Shown one piece after another: positions 9,124-18,154 of a stretch of DNA of 64,000 nucleotides. The position numbers and the translations under genes were made by a program. The DNA is from Luteolibacter rhizosphaerae (GTDB lineage: Bacteria > Verrucomicrobiota > Verrucomicrobiia > Verrucomicrobiales > Akkermansiaceae). How positions within the stretch are numbered: the first letter of the stretch is position 1; the number at the start of each line of letters is the position of its first letter. The notes below the pieces were generated by a model. The model was not told the origin of the DNA. It worked only from the letters and a program-made list of their open reading frames with translations, and did not search any database. The stretch spans positions 248,001 to 312,000 of the forward strand of contig NZ_JAPDDR010000009.1 in the NCBI RefSeq assembly GCF_025950095.1, read 5' to 3'.

Positions 9124-9396
9124 TCAGCGTTGGTCGAGGTACTGCTGGATGCGCTCCGCCTTCCTGAGCAGGTAGGGCGTGTGCTGATCGGAAAGCTCGA
9201 TGAAGCGCTTCATGGTCTTCATCATCTGGAGGAACTCGGCGGAGAACTTCTCGTGCTCCTGATCCTGCCAAGAATCGCCCAGCGCGGAGAAGCGGGACAT
9301 GAGCGAGGTGGTGCGCTCCCGCACCTCGTTATTGAAGCGCTTCAGCTCTGCGGCGAAACGCCTGACTTCCTCGGGATCGATGATCGCTTGGGCCAT
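9124..9396 (-). CDS. WXG100 (ESAT-6)-like protein
   Basis: A 90-residue protein predicted as two amphipathic helices separated by a turn at the motif LGDSWQDQE: Trp43 lies in the middle of the chain, as in EsxA-type proteins, but the third motif position is Asp rather than Gly (W-Q-D instead of W-x-G). Length, lack of signal peptide or Cys, helix-turn-helix layout and central Trp fit the WXG100 superfamily of type VII substrates. No C-terminal YxxxD/E export signal is apparent. It is the first gene of a four-gene cluster that ends with an EssC-like ATPase, which is the strongest support for the call. Alternative: an unrelated small helical hairpin. Confidence 0.6.
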   Translation of the reverse strand: MAQAIIDPEEVRRFAAELKRFNNEVRERTTSLMSRFSALGDSWQDQEHEKFSAEFLQMMKTMKRFIELSDQHTPYLLRKAERIQQYLDQR

Positions 9397-9875
9397 ACCC
9401 TATTTTCAGCGGACTTTCCTTCCGGTCGAGGAATACCGTGAAGTTTTGCCAAGGAAAAACACCGCCTTTACAATGAACCGTCTGCGGGTGGGTTGGTTTC
9501 GCGAAATTTTTGTTCGGGGGTGTTTAAAGGGGGAGGATTTACGGGTGGGTTTTGGGAACAGCCGTTCAACCGCAGATGAACGGGATGCACGCAGATGAAG
9601 AAGATTGGGGACCGGGATGGGTGGGATGGGAATGGGGATTTGATTGCGGTGCCGTTGGGGGATTTTTGAACAGGAGGGAAGGGAGAGAAGGGAGTGCGGA
9701 TAGCCGGGGGATTGCCGGTTAACCGCGATGAACGGGGGGCAGGATTCATTTGCGAATCCGAGGGAGGGATGGGCCGAATCCGCGCGGGTGGCGGGGCTGT
9801 CGCGAATCTTGGAATAAAATACTTCGTGCCCGTCGCTTTCCGGGCGTCCAATCTCCGGCCCGGCCTTTGCATCCC
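9397..9875. other. intergenic region between divergent units, with repeats
   Basis: About 480 bases without a convincing gene. It must contain the promoter of the T7SS-like cluster (reading left) near 9400-9480 and that of the formylglycine-generating enzyme (reading right). The middle holds a G-rich stretch and a copy of a dispersed repeat (9553-9650); a shorter related piece with 'aaccgcgatgaacgg' lies near 9720. Confidence 0.6.
9553..9650 (+). repeat. dispersed intergenic repeat, type A, copy 1
   Basis: Shares a run of nearly identical sequence (core 'gatgaacgggatgcacgcag' then 'atgaagaagattggg') with 21858-21955. The tail is a series of degenerate 'gggatgg' units. No open frame; intergenic. 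Confidence 0.75.
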
Positions 9876-10949
9876 ATGAAGCGGTATCTGATTCTTCTCG
9901 CCCTGCTGCCTTCCTGCGGGAAGGAGAAGTCCCCCGCTCCCGCCGCGGCGGAGAAGCCTGCCGCGCCGGCCCAAGTCCCCGGACTGGAGCGCAAGGAGGG
10001 AATGGTGAAGCTGGCGGGCGGTAGCTACAAGATGGGGCATGACGGCCCCTTCGACACGCCCTACGGGCGCAAGGAATTCCCCGAGGAAGCCCCGGCGCAC
10101 GAGGTGAGCGTGAAACCCTTCTGGGTGGACGAGACGGAGGTGACGAACGCGCAGTTCGCGGAATTCGTGAAGGCGACGAACTACATCACCTTCGCGGAGC
10201 GGGTGGTGAAGGCGGAGGACTTCCCCCCCGAAGCGAGGGCGAACCTGCCGCCGGGCGATCTGGCGAACGGGGCGATCGTCTTTCGTGAGGACGCGCATGT
10301 GGAGGGCAACCCGAACGAAGCGGGTCGTGCGCTGGAATGGTGGCGCTGGGACCCTAAGGCCAACTGGCGCCACCCTGCGGGGGAAGGCACGAGCATCGAG
10401 GGCAAGGAGAGCCACCCCGTGGTATGCGTGACGTACGAGGATGCGAGCGCCTATGCGAAGTGGGCCGGCAAGCGACTGCCGACCGAGGCCGAGTGGGAAT
10501 TCGCGGCGCGGGGCGGGCTAGTGGACAAGATCTACTCTTGGGGCGACGAGCTGAAGCCGGGCGGCCAATGGATGGCCAACACGTGGCAAGGCGAATTCCC
10601 TAACAAAAATACCGGCGACGATGGATACACCGGCTCCGCACCGGTGAAGACCTTCGCACCGAACGGCTACGGTCTTTACGACATGGCGGGGAACGTGTGG
10701 GAGATCTGCAACGATCTCTACGACCCGAACTACTTCACGCAATGCGACCCGGACAATCCGCAAGGACCGGCGCAATGGGTGAACCGCGATACGGGCCTGA
10801 AGGGCGACGGGAAGATCCACCGGGTGACGAAGGGAGGGTCCTTCCTATGCCACGTTTCCTACTGCATGCGCTACCGCCCTGCGGCGCGGCACTCGCAGGA
10901 TACGGAGTCCCCGACCAATCACACGGGCTTCCGCTGTGTGAAGGATTGA
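9876..10949 (+). CDS. formylglycine-generating enzyme (sulfatase-modifying factor), lipoprotein
   Basis: A 357-residue protein from the ATG at 9876, chosen because it opens a lipoprotein signal (hydrophobic core, lipobox LLPSC, Cys15), followed by an Ala/Pro linker. Residues ~45-357 form the FGE-sulfatase fold: typical landmarks are FWVDETEVTNAQFAEF (~90), YEDASAYAKWAGKRLPTEAEWEFAARGG (~190-215), GYGLYDMAGNVWEI (~267-280). The end reads GGSFLCHVSYCMRYRPAARHS...GFRCV, with Cys325 and Cys330 in the same spacing as the copper-binding catalytic Cys336/Cys341 pair of human SUMF1. This predicts genuine FGE activity (oxidation of a sulfatase active-site Cys to formylglycine) rather than a non-catalytic family member. 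Most are cytosolic or ER enzymes; here the lipobox suggests periplasmic anchoring. No sulfatase lies in the window. Confidence 0.85.
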   Translation: MKRYLILLALLPSCGKEKSPAPAAAEKPAAPAQVPGLERKEGMVKLAGGSYKMGHDGPFDTPYGRKEFPEEAPAHEVSVKPFWVDETEVTNAQFAEFVKATNYITFAERVVKAEDFPPEARANLPPGDLANGAIVFREDAHVEGNPNEAGRALEWWRWDPKANWRHPAGEGTSIEGKESHPVVCVTYEDASAYAKWAGKRLPTEAEWEFAARGGLVDKIYSWGDELKPGGQWMANTWQGEFPNKNTGDDGYTGSAPVKTFAPNGYGLYDMAGNVWEICNDLYDPNYFTQCDPDNPQGPAQWVNRDTGLKGDGKIHRVTKGGSFLCHVSYCMRYRPAARHSQDTESPTNHTGFRCVKD

Positions 10950-11011
10950 TGTCGCGAAGAAATGAAATCCGCTGATTGAATGGGGCGCCGCGGCACGTTG
11001 ATGCAGCGCCC

Positions 11012-12364
11012 ATGAAACGCGTTTCATTCCTTCTCACCCTGACAGGCTTGGCCTGTGCGGCGGAACCGTGCCGGATCGAAGTGGTCGACAAAGAGAACGG
11101 CTGGCCGGTGCCGATGGTGGAGCTGCGGACGACGCACGAGGCGCGGTATGTGACGGATAACGCGGGGCTGGTGGCGCTGGAGGATAACGACCTCTTCGAC
11201 CGCGAGGTGTACCTGCATGTGAAGGGACATGGCTACGGGGTGCCGAAGGATGGCTTCGGCTTCCAAGGGGTGCGGGTCACGCCGAAGGCGGGTGGAAAGG
11301 TGCGGATCGAAGTCGAGCGGAGCAATGTGGCGAAGCGGCTGGGACGCGTGACGGGTGCCGGGCAATTCGCGGAGAGCGGGAAGCTGGGGATCAAGGCTCC
11401 GCTGCCGGAGACGGGAGTCTATGGCTGCGACTCGGTGCTGATGGCGAAGCACGGCTCGAAGCTCTTCTGGCTCTGGGGCGATACGACAATGCCGAACTAT
11501 CCGCTGGGGATCTTCGACTCAACGGCGGCGCTGACCGAACTGCAGCCGCTAAAGGAATTCAAGCCGCCGATCGCGATGCCCTACACGCTCTTCCGCGATG
11601 ACAAGGGCCGGGCCCGCGGGGTGGCTAAGATGCCGGGAGACGGACCGACCTGGCTGGGCGGGATGACAAGCGTGCCGGACAAGGGAGGGAAGCCACAACT
11701 GGTGGCGCTCTACTCGAAGATCAAAAACCATCTCGATGAATACGAGGTGGGCCTGTGCCGCTGGGACGAGAAGAAGAGCGAATTCGAGAAGGTGAAGGTG
11801 GTTTGGAAGGACGGCGACGGCAAGAAGCCGCTGCTGCCGCGCGGGCATCCCTTTACCTGGAAAGATGCCGCAGGCGAGGAGTGGCTGCTCTTCGGCGATC
11901 CCTTCCCGGAAGCGCGCTGCGAGGCGAGCTATGAGGCCTGGAGCGACCCGGCGGCGTGGGAGAAGGTGGAAGAAGCCGCAGCGCCACGCTCTGCCGAAGA
12001 CGGCTCAGAGGTGAAGCCGCACCGTGGCTCGGTGGTGTGGAGCCCCTTCCGCAAGAAGTGGATCAGCATCTTCACGCAGACCTATGGCAAGCCCTCGACC
12101 TTCGGAGAGATCTGGTATGCGGAGGCGGATTCACCGATGGGCCCCTGGGGCAAGGCGGTGAAGGTGCTGACGCATGACAACTACACCTTCTATAATCCGA
12201 AGATCCATGCGGAGCTGACTCCGGAGAAGGCGAGCTTCATCGTCTTCGAGGGGACTTACACGGCGGAATTCGCCGACAAGCCGCAGCCGACGCCGCGCTA
12301 TAACTACAACCAGATCCTCTACCGGCTGGATCTAGATGATCCGAAGCTGAAGGGGGCGCAGTGA
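11012..12364 (+). CDS. secreted protein with N-terminal Ig-like and propeller-like domains
   Basis: A 450-residue protein from the ATG at 11012; signal peptide MKRVSFLLTLTGLACA-AE. Residues ~18-105 form a beta-sandwich resembling a carboxypeptidase-regulatory/SpaA-like fold (DNAGLVAL, YLHVKGHGYG). Residues ~125-445 contain repeated W/F-rich beta blades (FWLWGDTTMP, TWLGGMTSVP, WLLFGDPFPE, WSPFRKKWISIF, ADSPMGPWGKAV, TFYNPKIHAELT) like five-bladed propellers of GH43 or DUF4185 type, with Asp/Glu residues in the expected repeats. Activity on a polysaccharide is possible but unproven. Follows the FGE gene by 62 bases in the same direction and may be cotranscribed. Confidence 0.6.
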   Translation: MKRVSFLLTLTGLACAAEPCRIEVVDKENGWPVPMVELRTTHEARYVTDNAGLVALEDNDLFDREVYLHVKGHGYGVPKDGFGFQGVRVTPKAGGKVRIEVERSNVAKRLGRVTGAGQFAESGKLGIKAPLPETGVYGCDSVLMAKHGSKLFWLWGDTTMPNYPLGIFDSTAALTELQPLKEFKPPIAMPYTLFRDDKGRARGVAKMPGDGPTWLGGMTSVPDKGGKPQLVALYSKIKNHLDEYEVGLCRWDEKKSEFEKVKVVWKDGDGKKPLLPRGHPFTWKDAAGEEWLLFGDPFPEARCEASYEAWSDPAAWEKVEEAAAPRSAEDGSEVKPHRGSVVWSPFRKKWISIFTQTYGKPSTFGEIWYAEADSPMGPWGKAVKVLTHDNYTFYNPKIHAELTPEKASFIVFEGTYTAEFADKPQPTPRYNYNQILYRLDLDDPKLKGAQ

Positions 12365-12420
12365 GGGGTGGCTTCAATCTGAGGCTTGTTGCCGGGTAGC
12401 CGTCGTATCTGGCTGCGGGC

Positions 12421-12497
12421 TGGTTGACCGCGGATTACACGGATGACGCGGATGAAGAGAGTTGGGACCAAGATGGATGAGGACTTGATCCTGATCC
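12421..12497 (+). repeat. dispersed intergenic repeat, type B, copy 1
   Basis: Contains 'gaccgcggattacacggat', then 'gacgcggatgaaga', then 'ttgggaccaagatgg'. The same order of motifs is found at 22005-22110. It occupies most of the 147-base gap between convergent genes. Confidence 0.7.
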
Positions 12498-12511
12498 ATC
12501 TTCTTTGGCCC

Positions 12512-13108
12512 TTAGCCGGCGAGTGACCAGCGGCCGAGGATCTGATACTTGGTTTGACCGACCATGCTCCGGATGAGCACGAGCTCATTCACCATCCAGC
12601 CGATGGGATCGATAGAGACCTCGGGGACGGGTTCCTTGGCATAGGCCAAGGTGACGTGGGGATCGAAGCTGGAATTCTTGCCGACGCGGAAGCCTTGCTT
12701 GGCGAACTCGATGACGAGGGCTTCCTGAAAGGTGTGGAGGGCCGTGTCCTTGTTGGTGTTTCTGAGCACGAAAGGAAGCGCTCTGGCACCCCGATAGGTG
12801 AACGCCTGATTCAGGGAGAGATCAAACGGATGCGAGAGCGCGGCGGCGGCATGGCAAGCTCGCTTGGCTGCCGCGACATGGGCATCCGGCAGGGCGTCGC
12901 GATAGGTGCCGACATGATAGAGGGTGACATGCAGATGGTCTTCCGGGAGGAGCTTGCCTTGGACGCCTAGCAAGTCCTTTAAACCGATCCCGAGATTGGA
13001 CAGCCGCTTGGCATCCTCCGCACCGGGAAAGACGGCGACGAAGAGGTTGTCGATCGACGGGCTCGCGCCCGGAGCTCCCATCCCGGGGAGTAAAAGTTGT
13101 TCGGCCAT
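12512..13108 (-). CDS. thpR: RNA 2',3'-cyclic phosphodiesterase (2'-5' RNA ligase family)
   Basis: A 198-residue protein of the 2H phosphoesterase superfamily. The two diagnostic HxTx motifs are present: HVTL at residues 60-63 and HVTL at 151-154, each in a hydrophobic strand (HLHVTLYHV and FDPHVTLAY), so the catalytic His pair is intact. The length is close to the ~180 residues usual for ThpR/LigT. The family hydrolyses 2',3'-cyclic phosphate RNA ends and can ligate tRNA halves through 2'-5' bonds in vitro. Cytosolic; no signal peptide. It stands alone, in the same direction as the mutagenesis cassette but 56 bases past its end. Confidence 0.88.
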   Translation of the reverse strand: MAEQLLLPGMGAPGASPSIDNLFVAVFPGAEDAKRLSNLGIGLKDLLGVQGKLLPEDHLHVTLYHVGTYRDALPDAHVAAAKRACHAAAALSHPFDLSLNQAFTYRGARALPFVLRNTNKDTALHTFQEALVIEFAKQGFRVGKNSSFDPHVTLAYAKEPVPEVSIDPIGWMVNELVLIRSMVGQTKYQILGRWSLAG

Positions 13109-13164
13109 ATTAAGTAATCTAGAGGCACGATTCCATTCCTCAAAGGAATTCTTGCCGGTGCGCT

Positions 13165-15995
13165 CTAATGGAAATCATGGGAGTCCGCGGCGTGGACGGG
13201 CTCGGCGCCGGGAAGAGGAAACACGTCCTCGACGAAGATGGTGCGTTGCCCGCCCTCGGCAATCTGGACGCGACCCGTGGCCATGAGGAAGGGTTCGCTG
13301 ACGATGACCATGCGCTGGCGCTGGAAGTTCTCCTTCTTCACGAAGAGATTCGAGATACCGGTTTCGTCTTCGAGCGAGATGAAGCAGTGGCCCTTTGCAG
13401 TGCCGGGGCGCTGGCGACAGATGACGAGCCCCCCTACCCTGGCGGGCACGCCGTGAGACAAGGTCTGGAGTTCTCGGGCATTGGTGAGCCGCCATTCCGG
13501 GTGGCTGCGGCGCCAGAGCGTCATGGGGTGCGGGCCGGTGGAAGCGCCTTGGATGGAGAGATCGGAGGCGAGGCGCTCGTGGATGCTCATGGCGGGCAGG
13601 ACTGCGGCGGCGGTTTCATCGCGGCTCTCTAACAAGTCGCCATAGAGCGGTAGCTCGACTTGCCACATGGCATCGCGGCGGTGGGCGATCTTGGGGAGGT
13701 CGTTGAGGGCACCAGACTTGGCGAGGATGCGGCGTTCCTTGGCATTTGGCGCAACGCGGGCGAGGAAGTCCGGGAGGGAGGAGAAGGGTTGCTTGTCCCT
13801 TTCGGTGATGATGCGTTCCCGGGTTTCCGCAGAAATGCCGCGGAGGCGATGGAGGCCGAGGCGGATGGCATCCTGATCCACAAGCTCCGTGACCAAGAGG
13901 CTATGAACACATGAAACCGGCAGCATCCTGATCCCCCGGCGCTTGGCATCCTGGATCAGCGTGTGGGCCGAGTAGAAGCCCATGGGCTGATTATTGAGCA
14001 GGCCGGTGTAGAAAGCGGCGGGTTCGTAGAATCTGAACCAGCAGGACCAATAAGCGATGGCAGCAAAGGACAAAGCGTGGCTCTCCGGGAAGCCATAGAG
14101 TGAGAAGTTACCCACTGCATGGACCACCTTGTCCTGCACCTCCTGGCTGACGTTGCGCTCATTCATCCTGTCTCGAAGCTTTCCCTTCACTTCCTCCATT
14201 CTTTTATCGGAGCGATTGAAGGACATCGCCTTTCTGAGTTGAGCGGCCTCATTACCGGTAAACCCAGCAATGATCTCAGCCATCTTGAGCACTTGCTCCT
14301 GAAAGAGGGGAACACCCAAGGTGCGCTCCAAGACCTTATTGAAGCGATGATCAATCAGGTCTACTTTCTCCTGCCCGTTCCTTCTTCTCAAATAAGGATG
14401 GAGAAGTCCGCCGACGATGGGCCCCGGCCTCACAATGGCGACTTGAATTGCAACCTCATAGAAGTTGTTAGGCCGCAGAATCGACAAGGTTGCCATCTGA
14501 GCCCTCGATTCAACCTGGAAGGTCCCCAAAGTATCCGACCTGTGGAGCATTCCGTATATGGCTTTGTCTTCCAGGTCGATCTTGGTGAGATCGAAATCTT
14601 TCTCAGTGCGGCGGCGGATCTCGATCATGTTCTCCATGGCGGCGAGCATGCCGAGGCCTAACAGATCGATCTTCACCAAGCCGAGGTCCTCGCAGTCGTC
14701 CTTGTCCCACTGGACAATGGTGCGGTCCGGCATGCTGGCAGGCTGGATGGGCACGACTTCATCGAGGCTATGGTTGCAGATGACGATGCCGCCGGAGTGT
14801 TGGCCGAGGTGGCGTGGAAGGCCGAGGACGGCGTGATACAGTTTGTTCAGGGCCAGGAGACGCGGATGGGATGGCGGGAGGAGGTTGGCCATCTGGCCTT
14901 CGAAGACTTCCTGGCGTTCGGCTTCGATCTCTTCCGGAGTGGGGGGCGTAGCGGTGTCGTCGCGCGGCCTTGGCAGAGGATTCCCTGGCTTCGTGCGAAT
15001 TTGACGATGTCCTGAACGATGAGGAAGTAGCCGGAGAGTTCGAGGCGTCCGATGAGGTCGATCTCTTTTGCGATCTTGTCGCGGATGTCCTGAGTGACTT
15101 CGCGATACTTTTCGACAACTCCCAACTCGCACTGCCGCTTCAAGTATTCCGTTTGCTCGGAGAGATTCATCATCTTTCCGTTTTCATCGGGAAGCGAGGG
15201 GAACTCGTAGCCGAGATTCTCCAGGGTGAAGTCGATTCGTTCGGACAGCTCCAAGGTGTTTTCCAGGGCTTCGCGGAGGTCGGCGAAGAGTGCGGTCATT
15301 TGGCGGGGGGACTTGAGGTGGCGTTCTCCGTTCGGCTCTAACAGAAGGCCCGCGGCATCGAGGGAGGTGTGATGGCGGAGGCAGGTGAAGGCGTCGGCCA
15401 GCAGGCGGTTCTCGCGGGCGGCATAGAGGGGGGCGTTGCTGGCGAGGAGGGGGAGGCGGAGGTGGCGGGCGAGATCAACGAGCTGGCGGTTAAGCTTGGC
15501 GTCGTCGCGCAGGCCGTGGCGGAGGATCTCGACGTAGAGGTTCCGGTGGCCGAAGGTGTGGATGAGGGCGCGGGCGGCGAGCAGGGCGGCCTCGCGGTCG
15601 TCGCGGAGCAAGTGGCGGATGACGGGACCCTCGCGATCACCTGTTAGAGCAATGAGGTCGCCTTGGTTCAGCGCGCCGTGGCTCACGATCTCCTTCAGGT
15701 GGCGGTTGGTGAGATGGCGGGAGAGCGTCTGGTAGCCTTGGCGGGTGGCGCAGATGACCGGGATATGGGCTCCATCGATTTCGAGGGTAGCGCCGGTGAT
15801 GGCGCGGAGGCCCCTTTTCCTCGCTTCATGATAGGCGCGGGCGGAGCCGTAGAAGCCTTCGTGATCAGTGATGGCGATGGTGCCGAGGCCGATCTGCGCG
15901 GCGCGTTCCATGAGGACTTCGGGATCGCTCGCGCCGCGGAGGAAGGAGAAGGCGGAGCGGGCGTGGAATTCGCTGAATGGAAGTTCGCGGGACAT
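13165..15995 (-). pseudogene. dnaE2: error-prone DNA polymerase DnaE2 (ImuC), catalytic core deleted and frameshifted
   Basis: Start at 15995, overlapping the imuB stop by one base. The first ~345 residues are an intact PHP domain (FHARSAFSFLRG, AITDHEG) and the beginning of the palm (SGYFLIVQDIVKFARSQGILCQGR). At 14955-14963 the frame changes; the sequence continues in another frame as DDTATPPTPEEIEAERQ, then LPRHLGQHSGGIVI, QWDKDDCEDLGLVKIDLLGLG, IQVAIVRPGPIVGG and the fingers, HhH and OB regions to the end. The expected GSAANSAVC and PDIDxD segment with two catalytic Asp residues is missing (roughly 100 residues: ~943 left against ~1050 usual); the third Asp (VKIDLLG) remains. The rest is well conserved, so the loss looks recent, unless it is an assembly error. 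Normal role: translesion synthesis in SOS mutagenesis with ImuA and ImuB. Confidence 0.8.
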
Positions 15996-17482
15996 CACTG
16001 GTAGAAGCCGTCGATGAGCCAGCTGTCCGGCGGGGTGAAGGCGAGGCGGAGGAGGTGATCGCCGGGGAGGAGCACGTCCCATTCGATGCGTTGCCATGAG
16101 GTATCGGGGTCCCACCAGTGGCCGGAGTGGCGGAAGGGTCCTCGGGTTTCCATCACTTGGCCGCGATAGGGGCCGGTCAAGAGGGCCAGGGGACGAGGCT
16201 GGCGGGGATCGGCATCCGCGGCGACCATCACGGGGGTGGCGGGGCGGAGACGGCGCAGGGGCAGGGAGCAGGAAGGCAAGAAGATGCCTGCGGGGATGGC
16301 GGTAGGCCCCGCATCGGCGGAGCGCAGCTTGAAGTCATCCGGGCGGTGGCTTGCCGGCGGCAGGGGGATGCCGACTTTTCCGGAGCCTAACAGGGCCTCG
16401 AGCTGGGCAAGGGTATCGGTCCAGCGCTCCGGCTGCGGGAGCTGGCGGATGAACCAATCGCGCTGAGCGGCGGTGGGGAGTGCCGTCTCGACATCCAAGG
16501 TGATGGCCGTGATGCCGCTGCCGGTCTTGATGGAATCTAACAGAACCTGGACGGGTCGGAGCAATTCGGACTCTTCCACCCGGGGTTCGGGCAGGCGGAT
16601 CTCGCGGTGCAGGGAGGCACCCTTCTCCAGATGGAATACGATCTTCAGCAGCTTCACCGCCACGTGACGCGCGGCGAGGCGGGCGGAGAGCGAGTGAAAG
16701 AGCCGCTTGAAGGCGAAGACCAAGGGTTCCGTGGCCGTCACCGATTCCTCGAAATCCAAGGTCTGGGCCAAGGTCTCCGGAGGACGATGGAGGCGGAGCA
16801 AGCGGCATCTCTTGCCATGCAGGAGATCATGCCATGCTCCGGAGCCGGGACCCAGGCGCGCGGTCAACTCCTGGCGCGGCAGCTTCATGAAATCGCCCAA
16901 GGTGGAGAGCCCCCAATCCTTCAGCAGCGGCAGGAAGCCCTCACCCTCCGGCAAGAAGGCGAGGAGCGACAGGGGCAAGACCGAAATCTCCGCGGCTGCC
17001 ACCATGCGCCCGTGACAGCTTTCGTGGCGCACCGCGAGCCGGGCCAGATCCGGAGTGACCGCCCGGGTGTGATAGACAAAGGCATCCGCCACTTCCAGCT
17101 CCCCCAGCCGGGAGGCATGGCGGGATGATGTGCGGGAGAGATCCAGCAGGATCGTATCCCGACTCACGATCTCCAGATCAGGCGAGATGCTCTCCGCACC
17201 CGCGACCATTTCCCGCAGCAGCTCCGCCTCCCCCGGCGGGTGCGGCGCGAGCACCTGCAAATCCGGACAGCGGACCAAGGCGCGGTTCAAGGGCCAGCCC
17301 GGGCCGATGCCGGTGTTCCGGGCCAGATCGTTCACCGTCTGCAAGCGCAGGCCGACCTTTTCCATGATGGCGTCCGGATCCACATCCGCCTCCAGCACGG
17401 CGCAGGGTCTCCCCCGCCCTGCCGGGAACGCCCGCAGTGCCGCCATGATCGAGAGATCCGGGAGATGGAGCGCGGCAAACAT
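15995..17482 (-). CDS. imuB: ImuB, Y-family polymerase-like mutagenesis protein
   Basis: A 495-residue protein with the N-terminal Y-family start (FAALHLPDLSIMAAL), palm/fingers-like region, helix-hairpin region around 185-235 (LLKDWGLSTLGDFMKLPRQEL) and a little-finger-like domain, followed by the long ImuB-specific C-terminus (PLRRLRPATPVMV, ending SWLIDGFYQ). ImuB proteins lack the acidic active site and act as scaffolds that bring DnaE2 to the sliding clamp; no clear catalytic DE pair is visible here. It lies 3 bases after imuA and overlaps dnaE2 by one base, the usual SOS cassette order. With DnaE2 broken it may have no polymerase partner. Confidence 0.9.
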   Translation of the reverse strand: MFAALHLPDLSIMAALRAFPAGRGRPCAVLEADVDPDAIMEKVGLRLQTVNDLARNTGIGPGWPLNRALVRCPDLQVLAPHPPGEAELLREMVAGAESISPDLEIVSRDTILLDLSRTSSRHASRLGELEVADAFVYHTRAVTPDLARLAVRHESCHGRMVAAAEISVLPLSLLAFLPEGEGFLPLLKDWGLSTLGDFMKLPRQELTARLGPGSGAWHDLLHGKRCRLLRLHRPPETLAQTLDFEESVTATEPLVFAFKRLFHSLSARLAARHVAVKLLKIVFHLEKGASLHREIRLPEPRVEESELLRPVQVLLDSIKTGSGITAITLDVETALPTAAQRDWFIRQLPQPERWTDTLAQLEALLGSGKVGIPLPPASHRPDDFKLRSADAGPTAIPAGIFLPSCSLPLRRLRPATPVMVAADADPRQPRPLALLTGPYRGQVMETRGPFRHSGHWWDPDTSWQRIEWDVLLPGDHLLRLAFTPPDSWLIDGFYQ

Positions 17483-17485
17483 AAC

Positions 17486-18112
17486 TCATCGGGTCTTTTT
17501 CATGCGCTCCGGAACCATGCGCAGGCGCGCAATCAGATCGCGGCGCGGCAGTTCGAAATCCGCCAGCCCCAGCTTTGCATTCAGGCTCAGCCGGACCCCG
17601 GCGCAGGGCACTTGGGCGAAGGGCGACATCACCACCAGGCGGCAGCTCCCGGTGGCGGCGGCCAGCTTCAACCGCCACCAGGCGGAAGACGGAATGGCGC
17701 GCAGCTCGCGGCTGGCAATCCCGCAGGTATCCAGCAGGATGAAAGGAATGTTCCCGTCCCGCACCAACAGGTCGGTGGATTTCAGCATTTCCTCCGCGCT
17801 GAGACAGCGCACCCACACCAGCCGTGAGCAGGCCTGAGGCGTGAAGGAAGCGGGGTCGAAATGATCGCCGCCATCCACCAGAATGAAGTCCGGAAGCGCC
17901 GCAAGCTCCTCAGGCTCACCGAGCAAGCCAGCCACCAGCAAGCCTACCCCCGAACCGACAACTTCCGAGATCATCCCCGGCGGGAAGAAGCCAGGATCGA
18001 AGGGCTGGCCCTCGTCCGGTTGCTCCTCCGTAGCCATCAGGACAGGTGCATGGGCCTGCGGGAATTTCTCCCGCAGTTGCCTGCGCAAATCCTCGATCAC
18101 CGGGGTGGCCAC
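17486..18112 (-). CDS. imuA: ImuA, RecA-like mutagenesis protein
   Basis: A 208-residue RecA/SulA-like protein, first gene of the imuA-imuB-dnaE2 cassette. The RecA-type core starts near residue 40 (FFPPGMISEVVGSGVGLLVAGLL, a degenerate P-loop), followed by strands FILVDGGDHF and RLVWVRCLSAEEMLKSTDLLVRDG, and IPFILLDTCG typical of ImuA. It lacks the Gly-Lys-Thr/Ser of a working Walker A, as is common in the family. A perfect LexA-type palindrome (18141-18154) stands 28 bases before its ATG. Role: essential accessory of ImuB/DnaE2 translesion synthesis. Confidence 0.85.
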   Translation of the reverse strand: MATPVIEDLRRQLREKFPQAHAPVLMATEEQPDEGQPFDPGFFPPGMISEVVGSGVGLLVAGLLGEPEELAALPDFILVDGGDHFDPASFTPQACSRLVWVRCLSAEEMLKSTDLLVRDGNIPFILLDTCGIASRELRAIPSSAWWRLKLAAATGSCRLVVMSPFAQVPCAGVRLSLNAKLGLADFELPRRDLIARLRMVPERMKKTR

Positions 18113-18140
18113 CCGGGCAAGCTAGGCTTAAACGGTGAAA

Positions 18141-18154
18141 TGTTCAATAGAACA
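18141..18154. promoter_or_regulatory. LexA box (SOS operator) of the imuA-imuB-dnaE2 operon
   Basis: The sequence TGTTCAATAGAACA is a perfect TGTTC-N4-GAACA palindrome, the LexA-binding motif reported for Verrucomicrobia. It lies 28 bases upstream of the imuA start, where it would overlap the promoter. The operon content makes SOS control expected. Confidence 0.88.
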
